A stretch of 64,000 nucleotides of DNA from Chrysopilus asiliformis (lineage: Eukaryota > Arthropoda > Insecta > Diptera > Rhagionidae). Of the stretch, positions 56,153 through 64,000 are shown piece after piece (positions within the stretch are counted from its first letter, which is position 1; each line of letters opens with the position of its first letter). Below the pieces are notes generated by a model that worked only from the letters and a program-made list of their open reading frames with translations, did not search any database and had not been told where the DNA came from. The position numbers were made by a program, and so were the translations under genes. The stretch covers positions 33,821,644-33,885,643 of the forward strand of contig OZ035963.1 of the NCBI GenBank assembly GCA_964034945.1, read 5' to 3'.

Positions 56153-58230
56153 AAAATTTATGTTTGTCCGTCCGTCTGTATGTCGGTCGGTATTTCTGTC
56201 TGTTTGACTGAATGTTTGTTCCGGCATCACGCAAAAACGGCGCGGCCGATTTTGATCAAACTTTGCACACAGGTACAGTTATTGACAGAATAAAGGATAT
56301 GATTCTTTTTGATGTCAATCCCTGTTTCTTCTGATATCTCTTACTCAAGGGTGTCGGATCCAGTTTAATAGCAACCCCTTTCCCTCTCTTGAAACCTCTT
56401 TATGCGCTTAAGGGTTTCGGATCCGGTTTTCACCATGAGAGAGGTCAGCCCGAAGGGAAAATTTTTGCTCACTAATATCTACCCCTCCTTTTTATGTATA
56501 GCTAACGATGGTATCTTTTTTCGGACAAAAAACAGTATATTTCACCTAAAAATTTAAAAAAGTAGTAAATCGATTTGAAAAAACAGTATTTTTCGCAGTA
56601 TAAATTTTATTCAATGAAAATTTGTGTCTTTGCTCTTAATTTCGACATTTTTATTCTTTTAAATTAACAATGGAAAGCAAAATCAAAGTAACGCGTTCTG
56701 AAGAAGGATGAATAATGACAAGACAGTAATCGATGGGGAAAGGAAGAAGCGAATCTATATGACATGTTGCCATCAATACTTCGCTGTTCGTCGTTTGAAT
56801 GTATTTACACTTGCCATGTGTTGCCACTGTTTTGTGTTGCCACTGACGTTTTGCATTGCTATTAATAAATTTGAATTCCGAAACGTTAAAGAATTAAAGT
56901 TTTCTGAGTATTTAAATACAGTATTTTGGGGAAAAAAGCAGTAATGCAGTATTGGAGTCTGAAAAACAATATAATACTGCGAAAAACAGTATAGATACCA
57001 TCGTTATGTATAGCCCTCACCTGCTATCTTCTGCAATTCTAAAGGGATTTGGTGCTTCAATGTATGACATGAATTAAAAAGAATGACATTTCCCACAATA
57101 TTGTCTTTCCCCGTGTGGATAACCACCTTTTACCGTTATTGAATATATTGTAAGTAAACAGTACGATTTTGTAATACACCGTTGGGTCAAAAAGAAAAAT
57201 GTCTCTAAAAAAATTTCCCTATTTTGGGTTAACTATATGCATTTGACTCGAGGCCGAAGGCCGAGTAAAGAGGAAGGCGAGAGCTGAAATATATTTAAAT
57301 AATTTTACATAACATCTGCATACATCAAATTCCAACAATTCAAGCGCGAGGGGCGAGGCCGAGTAGTTGTGGAGGCCGTAGGCCGACGGGGGCAGGGAGG
57401 CCGAAGGCCGACCTGTGGAAGGGGGATGAACCGCGAAGCGGTTCGGGGCGCAGCCCCTAGTCATTATGTTAATTCCCGTGTAAATGGCATAATTTTTGTA
57501 ATTTTTTCTGTCAGAAAATGTCAATCTCTCATAAAAGAATGAACTGGTCCATTCTTTTATGCCAGATTGTCATTCGTACAAACGCAATATTAGTTATGAC
57601 AAAAGTTGAATACTAAAGTTGTCATAACTAATATTGCGTTTGCACGAATGACAATCTGGCATAAAAGAATGGACAAGTTCATTCTTTTATGAGAGATTGA
57701 CATTTTCTGACAGAAAAAATTACAAAAATTATGCCATTTACACGGGAATTAACATAATGACAAGAAAAAAATGACAAATTTGTCATTCGTGTAAATGTAG
57801 CGTAAATTTTTAATTAAACTTGTATTATTTTTCAACACTTTTTTAGAGTTTGATCGATTGTAATGAAAAAAGTATTAGGGTAGACCGGGGCTAGTAGACC
57901 CACTTTTTATAATCTACTTTATAAAAGTTTTACTGTAATTATTTCAGGTGTAGTAAAGTCGTTTTTGGTTGGATTATTCAATTGTGTTTCTTAGTCAATC
58001 TTTTATTTTGACTAATTATAAGTGTTTCAAATATTTTTTTTCTTTTTAAAAAAAGTTGTTCGATGAGTCGACTAACCCCGTGTCTGGGGCCTGTTGACTC
58101 TGTGAACGGGATTATTTGACTCTATACTTTTTATGGGGAAAATGTGTTGGCACATATTAAAAAAGTATAATAATTCTGAAAAAATTTATTCTTTAAAAAG
58201 TTAATAACATTTCAGATTAACATAAATTAA

Positions 58231-58360
58231 CACCCCGATTGCGAGTGAGGTGTCGTTTTCGACAAGAGTCGTTTTACGTGTTGTTGTTGGTAGAAAAACA
58301 CTAACAACAACACGTAAAACGACTCTTGTCGAAAACGACACGACACTCGCAATCGGGGTG
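58231..58360. mobile_element. 130-bp palindromic MITE, TAA duplication
   Basis: Ends CACCCCGATTGCGAGTG and CACTCGCAATCGGGGTG are inverted, and almost the whole element folds back ('gtcgttttcgacaagagtcg' paired with its complement). TAA at 58228-58230 and 58361-58363. Confidence 0.85.
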
Positions 58361-58499
58361 TAAATTTCATCTAATTTAAAAAAAATAAATTAATTAACAA
58401 AAAAATATAGGTAATTCATATCGAGTCATTTAACCCCAGTATACTGTGAGTCAACTAGCCCCAAGCCGCCATTTTATTTTTAACACACTCGTGAAAAAA

Positions 58500-61014
58500 A
58501 TGAAAAAGGCGGCAAGTCACCTAGTCAAAAACTGGAAGGTGTCTGAAGAACACTCATTCTCAGATCACTGCTATATACAGTTTGACGTGGTAGCTCAGCC
58601 TATTAGTAAGCCGGTCTATCGTAATCGACGGAAAACCGACTGGACAAAACATAAGGCTTCCTTTGAAGAACTTATTTCACCGGGATATCCGAATCCCCCC
58701 TCCTCAGTAACAGAGCTTAACGAAATGGTGGAGGAACTCAGTGGGATCTTCAGTAAGGCATTGGAAAAATCTTGCCCCCTAGGCGTATCGAGGGGAAAGA
58801 CAAGGCCTTTCTGGTGGTCACCAGAGATAATAGCTCTTCGGACAGAGTGCAGAAGGCTGTTCAATCAAGCCAAAAGCACGAGAACAGATCATGACTGGGG
58901 CTCCTATAAAGTGAGCCTAAAGTTATTCAAAACCGAATTGAGGAAAGCCCGACGCAAATCTTGGAGACTTTTTTGTGGTAAAATAGAAACAGTCTCTGAG
59001 GCGTCAAGGCTACGGAAAATTCTCTCTACTAACTCACTACCACATCTTAGCCATCTTATGAAAAAGGATGGTTCGTGGTCTTCTTCAAGTGAGGAATCAC
59101 TCACTCTTCTCATTGATACACACTTCCCGGGAAACTCAAAAGACCCCTATAAGGAGACAGACATGTGCTTTCCCTCCAATAATTCTGGTAAAATCATAAC
59201 CAGACCAAAAATAAGATGGGCTGTGAACAGCTTCCATCCATTCAAAGCCGCAGGGCCCGATGGCATCATCCCGGCGGATATACAGAATACCTTAGATATC
59301 TCTCTCCCCTGGCTAGAGATTATCTTCAAGGCATGCCTAGATCTTGCCCACATACCCACCTTGTGGAAAGAAGTCAAGGTTCTGTTCATACCCAAAGCGG
59401 GTAAGAACTCCCAAGGCAATAACTACGGCGCTGGCGGATGTCGGTGTGGATGAGTCGCTACGGGTACTAATCAGCAAGATGCTCAAAAGCAGAAGCATTA
59501 GTACAGAGCTGAGGTAATCCTATCTGAGGTAATCCTATTCACAAGGAAGTATAAAATTCCACAAGTAGACCCTCCCAGACTATATGGCACCAGCTTAGTC
59601 TTCAAAAAAGAGGTAAAATATTTGGGCCTTATTCTGGATATGAAACTTAGTTGGAAACAAAACATCACTGAACGGATAAAGAAGGCCACTGTTGCACTCT
59701 ACTCGTGTAAAAACTCCATTGGGAAAACCTGGGGGTTGGAACCACGGATTGTGCATTGGCTCTATACAGCTGTCGTAAGACCCATACTGTTATACGGGGT
59801 GGTGGTGTGGTGGACAGCTCTTGAAACTAAAGAGTAATTGCAATCTCTTAAGCAAGGTACAGAGGACGGCATCTCTCTATATTAGTGGCGCGCTGAGATC
59901 AACCCCGACGCACGCACTGGAGATGATGCTACACCTATTACCTCTAGACATCATAGGAAGACAGATGGCAGCCAGCACAGCCATCCGACTCAAAGCAACA
60001 TCCCAATGGCATAGTTCGCAAAATGGACATGCCTCAATACTGTTGTCTCAGAGAACACTCCCGGAGAACATCGACTATACCCTACCACTGCTATCGCTAG
60101 ACAGAGGGTTCCAATCTTCTATTCCTTCCAGGGAAGACTGGGAGGGGGGAGGAGTTTTGGAGAAAAAGACGATCCATGTCTATACAGATGGGTCAAAGTT
60201 GGGGGGCAGAGTCGGTGGAGGGATTTTCTCTGAACAACTAAACTTAAATATTGCCTTTCGCCTACCGGATCACTGCAGCGTCTTTCAAGCCGAGGTTATG
60301 GCGATCAAAGAAGCCTTAAGCTGGCTGAAGAATAATGTGATATCGGGTAAGGATATCAGCATCTTCACGGACAGTCAAGCGGCAATAAAGTCACTTGACT
60401 CGTCATCTCTAACATCAAGAGTGACTATTGAGTGCTTGGCAACTCTAAACGAGCTAGCTGAGTTCTTCAATATCAAATTAATCTGGGTACCTGGACACAG
60501 GGACATTCCGGGTAACTGCAAAGCGGACGAACTCGCTAGATACGGCACTACACTCCAAATCATGCCGGAAAAGGAGTATCTGGGTGCACCATTAGCAACG
60601 TGCAAATTACTGATTCGGGAAGAAGCAGCTAGGCTTGCAAATCAAAGGTGGTCCTCAGGCACCACGTGTTACGCTACCAAACTTATTTGGCCAAAGCTGG
60701 ATAAAAAGCGTACATGCAAGCTGATTCTGCTACACCGAAGATATATTACCATGATTGTAGGCGTGATCACAGGACACTGCCTCATAGGGAGACATGCGAG
60801 TAGACTTGGTGTCCCCTCCAACGACTTCTGTAGAAACTGCAGAGATGTAGAGGAGGAAGAGACTGTAGGTCATCTGTTCTGCACCTGCCCAGCACTGGCT
60901 CGCAGAAGGAAATTATTTTTAGGATCCTTTTTCTTTGGAAATACTAATGAATTGGAAGATGTAAAGATCAACAATCTCCTAGGCTTCATAAAAAGCTCAC
61001 ACGGGTTCGAGTAG
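58500..61014 (+). pseudogene. Non-LTR ORF2 pseudogene: endonuclease end, partial RT, RNase H
   Basis: 58500-59450: endonuclease tail (NWKVSEEHSFSDHCY), linker, and RT start with AAGPDGIIPADIQ and KVLFIPKAGK. Near 59425 a deletion joins to ALADVGVDESLRVLISKMLK. A stop and a second deletion near 59515 remove the block that would hold the catalytic Y-x-D-D. The frame resumes at about 59540 (KKEVKYLGLILDMKLSW) and shifts at about 59830. 59821-61014 is then open: RNase H (YTDGS, E in FQAEVMAIKE, TDSQAA, VPGHRD) and the cysteine-rich tail. Cannot make active RT. Confidence 0.9.
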
Positions 61015-61107
61015 AGAAGAATTAAATAAATATATATGTGGTATCACAATGGACCTCATTGGTCTAAGTGGGTCGGAAGACCGCCACTCTAACCTACCTA
61101 CCTACCA
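58500..61107 (+). mobile_element. Decayed non-LTR retrotransposon with RNase H (I/LOA/R1-like group)
   Basis: 5' truncated within the endonuclease, internally deleted, ending in a 3' UTR and (TACC)n tail at about 61093-61107. Same family as 47923-48890. No target duplication was recognised, and the left edge (about 58500) is approximate. The RNase H plus CCHC-like tail arrangement is typical of the I/LOA/R1 group; the exact clade is not determined. Confidence 0.88.
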
Positions 61108-61945
61108 TGGGTCAGAAAATGCTTCACTAACTTGTTAACTCATACATACATTTTCACTTGAAATCACTGACGAGTTCAATTCAATGAAAGTGTAAGCTAC
61201 AAAACAATTTAATTAAGTAAAAAAATTACTCACACGCTTGAAATTTCGTTTGTTCCCCTCACAGTTCGTTCCAAGAGCACTGTGGTCTAACGACATTGGT
61301 TCACTGATAGCTGTCAGTCGACTGAATAAACAGTCCAATTCACGCAGGTTTGTTTTCAACCGTGGTTGACTTAACCGCAATGAGTCTACTTACCCCTATA
61401 GCCAACTAATTCCGGTCAGCCCTACATTTAATGCCAATATTTTTAATGTTATTTGTATTAACTTTTAATCTCAGTTATGAAATTCGCCATTTTTTATAAA
61501 ATCTGTATTATTTTTCAAATTTTTTTAAATTTTTTCCTTCCCTTATAATTCGCATATGATCTGCAACATCTGCGTCACAAAAGGGAAGTAGTAAAAAACG
61601 GAGGTCTTTAAAGAGCACTGTTTTTTAATACTTCCATTTTTCAATAAATCAAATTTTAATAATAATATTAAATTCGAATAAAATTGAATTTATTTTTAAA
61701 TGACGCATTTGCATTCATTGTAATACAAAAATGCATTAAAAAAGTAATGCGGTTGCATTAAACTTTAATAAAAAACGTATTAAAAAATAGCGTAATCGAA
61801 AAATGCATTGAAAATGCATTAAATTTTAATAAAAAAGGTATTAAAATTAATAACTTATTTGGATTACATTTTAATAAAAAAAAATAAAAAAAAAATAATA
61901 ATCTTTCGCGATATTAAATTTGATTCTTTTTTCGGTGTGGAACTG

Positions 61946-62113
61946 CATACGAGTACGAAACCAAAAAGATTAAAATTTAGCAAATTTTTACCGTGTAATT
62001 TTCCTGCGCAGCATGATGAAAAACTGTGCAGCGGTTACTTTTTCAAGTTTAGTGTTCATACATAAAAGTTTCTTAGGTTACGCAGTATTTGAAAAAAAAT
62101 GCGGCTTCTTTAA
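61946..62113. other. Spacer, no recognised feature
   Basis: Short AT-rich spacer after repeat X, ending at the TTAA target of the next element. Confidence 0.4.
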
Positions 62114-62431
62114 CCCTTCGTTGGACTCCTTAGTACAATTGTACCAATTTATATGCATAGAAACTTAAAATTTCAGGAATGCCTCAACTAAGGTTTGATA
62201 TTTTGGGTTCCGTCTGAAGCCAAAAAATAAAAAAGATGTGCGTCGTTGATCCCCTTGGTACATTTGTACCACCCGTGTGCAGTGTACATAGTGTACACTT
62301 TTGTAAATGTAAAATCCTGCAATTCAAAAGATAATCAGCAAAAAAATATTGGCACTTATGAAGTTCCCACTGGTACAATTGTACCAGAGGGGTCCAAAAT
62401 ACGTTGTATGAAATACGGGTCAAACGAAGGG
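62114..62431. mobile_element. piggyBac-type MITE with GGTACAATTGTACC motifs
   Basis: 318 bp. Ends CCCTTCGTTGGAC and GTCAAACGAAGGG are flanked by TTAA (62110-62113, 62432-62435). GGTACAATTGTACC-like palindromes occur three times ('agtacaattgtacc', 'ggtacatttgtacc', 'ggtacaattgtacc'). Noncoding. Confidence 0.85.
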
Positions 62432-62509
62432 TTAAAAGCTGTGCAGTTTTCGTGGTTGAGAAGGCGTTAGATAAAAGTGCAAAATTAACATTTTTAAAAG
62501 CTTTTATTT

Positions 62510-62960
62510 AGCTTGCCTTCGTGTCTGTCTGTCTGTCTGTCTGATCAAATCTTGCAATCAAATTTTGACCCACTTCCACTCATCCGATTCACTTGAAATT
62601 TTGTACACTTATATAAGTCCGATGACAATACAATATTTTCTCTACTTCGTCCTTGTAAGGATAAGGGAAGGTCCTGTGAGGATAACGTGATTATCCTTTT
62701 CTCCAAATTTTCTGGAAAAAAATCTATTCTGGGGGTTTTTGGGGTCGCTGAATCCGAATCTGTCATTAAAAAGTCTGTAAGGATAACGGAAGGTCCTGTA
62801 AGGATAACGTGATTATCCTTTTCTCCAAATTTTCCGGGAAAAAATATATTCTGCGGGTTTTGGGGTTCGCTGAATACGATTCTCAAGTTAAAAAGCCTGT
62901 AAGGACATCTTAAATGTAAGGATATATCTTCGAAGACTAAAAGGAACAAAATAAAAAAAA
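62510..62960. repeat. Repeat family W with a tandem unit of about 110 bp
   Basis: Begins with a GTCT run and 'cattgaaattt'-like context shared with other repeats. 'aaggtcctgtaaggataacg' followed by 'tgattatccttttctccaaa' and 'gggttttggggtcgctgaat' (with small changes) is present twice, at about 62672 and 62779. A fragment of the family is at 34385-34620. Confidence 0.55.
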
Positions 62961-63397
62961 TAAAAAAATTTTTTTTTAAAAAAAGCTTTTATTAAAAAAA
63001 ATGCACTGAAAAGAAAAAAAAAATTTTCTGGACGCTGTGTATAACCATAGACAAATTATATAAAGACTGTTTTTTTCTAACAACTCAACTTAGTGCAAAA
63101 CCGAAATTCAAAATAATACCCCATCGTGACGTAGCAGCTGCCGACTAGCCACAAGCAGCCAGAAGCAGCCGTGGTGGTCGCCTATACATGCCGCTGCTTT
63201 CATTCGCCCTTTGTTAAAACCAGTTTTCGTTTCTAGTTCGTTTTATTCTCGTTGAATTCTTATGCAAGCGACACGAAGCGGGGGCAAGTGTGTTTGGTGT
63301 TTTTTTTGTGTGTTTGTATTTTGTGTGTGTGTTTTTTTGTGTGTGTGTTTTTTTGTGTGTGCGTATTTTTTCCTTCCGCAGGTTTTCGATTTGAATA
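62961..63397. other. Intergenic with GT-rich microsatellite (63294-63375)
   Basis: Contains (GTGTGTGTTTTTTT)-like runs at 63294-63375 and a GC-richer patch at 63120-63200 with 'agcagccagaagcagccg'. ORFs here are microsatellite translations. No gene supported. Confidence 0.45.
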
Positions 63398-64000
63398 CAG
63401 GGGAATCTCGAAAAGATGCACGATCGAAATGATAGAAATCCCAAAAAGATGAACGGCATACTTTTAATATTGGAGTGTTCTAAAACATGAACGAGAAGAA
63501 TCTTAACGTTCTAAAAGATGAACGCCTCGTGGTACAATCCTTTTCTTTTCTTTTTTCACACAATTGGTTTGGGTATTTCTGGAGTAACTGTATTTCTGGA
63601 GTAACGGTATATTCTTGTGGTAGTGCTTGAGTTTGTTTTTCCAGTAAAAAGTGAATTTCGCTACAACAAAGATGCCGCCAGTTAAGGGCCGCGTTAGATT
63701 TTTAAACTTAAAACAAAAATGTGATGTTATCAAAGAGATAAAAAAGGGTTCTTTATACAAAACAGTTGCCAGCAGATGCAATTGCGGCTGTCAACATTTG
63801 CTTAAAATTTGCGGAACAATGCGACTCCAATTTTGACACTATTATAAATCTCCGAAAATTAAGAGAAAAAGCAGTATTGAAACAGCTTTCTGCTCAACGA
63901 CAAACCAAAATCAGTGGTTTTTTCAGAAAATATAATTCCTAAAGAAATATATTATGTACATTACAACTGAATTTTGAAATGCACGCTGGTTCTTACATAA
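63398..64000 (+). mobile_element. pogo/Tigger-like element, running off the window
   Basis: Begins at a TA (63396-63397) with CAGGGGAATCTCGAAAAGAT, a pogo/Tigger-type terminus. 'aaaagatgaacg'-like motifs recur at 63450 and 63512. Contains a fused transposase remnant; no right TIR is seen before the window ends. Confidence 0.75.
63672..63942 (+). pseudogene. pogo/Tigger transposase, N- and C-termini joined by an internal deletion
   Basis: ATG at 63672: MPPVKGRVRFLNLKQKCDVI and KEIKKGSLYKTVASR are the N-terminal CENP-B-type helix-turn-helix. From about 63774, in another frame, ADAIAAVNICLKFAEQCDSN and KQLSAQRQTKISGFFRKYNS then TAA (63940) match the usual C-terminal end. The second HTH and the DDE domain are missing. 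Confidence 0.8.

Larger units (their letters stand above)
52595..57460 (+). mobile_element. Helitron-like insertion (TC...CTAG), composite
   Basis: Starts TCTATATATTTAAAAGGCAA, ends in a GC-rich 3' region (57240-57460) with hairpins 'gaaccgcgaagcggttc' and 'ggggcgcagcccc' then CTAG before a host T. No target duplication: joining 52594 to 57461 restores the MITE exactly. No Rep/helicase ORF is seen. A second copy of the same 5' end begins at 54758 and an H1 5' end at 54442, so the interior is itself composite, with mini-me G and H inserted. The base before TC is G rather than the usual A. Confidence 0.82.
52553..57802. mobile_element. 384-bp palindromic MITE, copy 3, split by a Helitron-like insertion
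   Basis: Pieces 52553-52594 (42 bp) and 57461-57802 (342 bp) sum to 384 bp, the exact length of both intact copies. TAA flanks at 52550-52552 and 57803-57805. The loop is in the same orientation as copy 1. Confidence 0.92.
57878..61422. mobile_element. TA-flanked TIR transposon (GGGTAGACCGGGGCTAGT), split by a non-LTR element
   Basis: Left end GGGTAGACCGGGGCTAGT and right end 'actaattccggtcagccc' are imperfect inverted repeats, with TA at 57876-57877 and 61423-61424. Motifs such as 'gtcgactaaccccg', 'gagtcaactagcccc' and 'gagtctacttacccc' recur at both ends. No transposase. Contains a MITE (58231-58360) and the non-LTR copy (58500-61107). Confidence 0.65.
52448..61945 (+). repeat. Repeat X, copy 2, split by two large nests
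   Basis: Three pieces, 52448-52549, 57806-57877 and 61423-61945, follow in order the sequence of copy 1 (29940-31411). Landmarks: 'attggactaactttgaatcc', 'aattaaacttgtattatttt', 'tgtattaacttttaatctca', 'ttcttttttcggtgtggaac'. The gaps are the palindromic MITE with its Helitron and the TA-flanked transposon with its non-LTR element. Confidence 0.65.

Noticed and set aside
58446..58500. Start of the long ORF at 58446 as the non-LTR protein start
   Set aside because: The first about 18 codons are host transposon sequence ('gagtcaactagcccc' motif) read through by chance; the retrotransposon begins near 58500.

Overview
The window is eukaryotic and reads as a cyclorrhaphan fly (Diptera). It holds a complete, intron-containing ortholog of the Drosophila eye-colour gene white, is strongly AT-rich, and is packed with Dipteran-type repeats, notably mini-me-like elements carrying (GTCY)n microsatellites. 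Nothing prokaryotic was seen (no operons, no CRISPR). The species cannot be fixed from sequence reading alone.

Three host genes lie on the minus strand. (1) 189-992: a small two-exon gene for a zeste-type Myb/SANT DNA-binding protein (247 aa). (2) 1696-11402: a TMEM120-family multipass membrane protein that I assemble from eight exons (377 aa); an 8.1-kb second intron separates its first 60 codons from the rest. (3) 13860-29218: white, seven exons, 675 aa, every splice phase consistent and all ABC motifs present. A TATA-like box lies about 90 bp upstream of the white start codon. I see no convincing host gene from 29.3 kb to the end.

Most of the rest is transposable-element DNA, much of it nested with readable boundaries. 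Intron 2 of TMEM120 holds a stack: mini-me A (5485-10428) contains a hAT element (6037-10375, 8-bp target duplication), which contains mini-me B (6580-9193) and a PIF/Harbinger element (9399-10302); mini-me B contains a pogo-like element (7096-9161), which contains mini-me C (7878-8536). The white introns carry Harbinger, Tc1-like, hAT and palindromic MITE insertions. A second stack spans about 52.4-61.9 kb: an unclassified repeat contains a 384-bp palindromic MITE split by a Helitron-like insertion (52595-57460), and a TA-flanked transposon split by a decayed non-LTR retrotransposon with an RNase H domain.

Several insertions can be dated relative to one another because uninterrupted sister copies (paralogous empty sites) lie in the same window. 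All transposase and reverse-transcriptase remnants look truncated or frameshifted. I did not find a convincing new functional system. The best leads are the precisely resolved nests, the 384-bp palindromic MITE family, the tRNA-like box-B repeats in the Helitron-like DNA, and several unclassified terminal-inverted-repeat families with repeated subterminal motifs. All coordinates were derived by hand.
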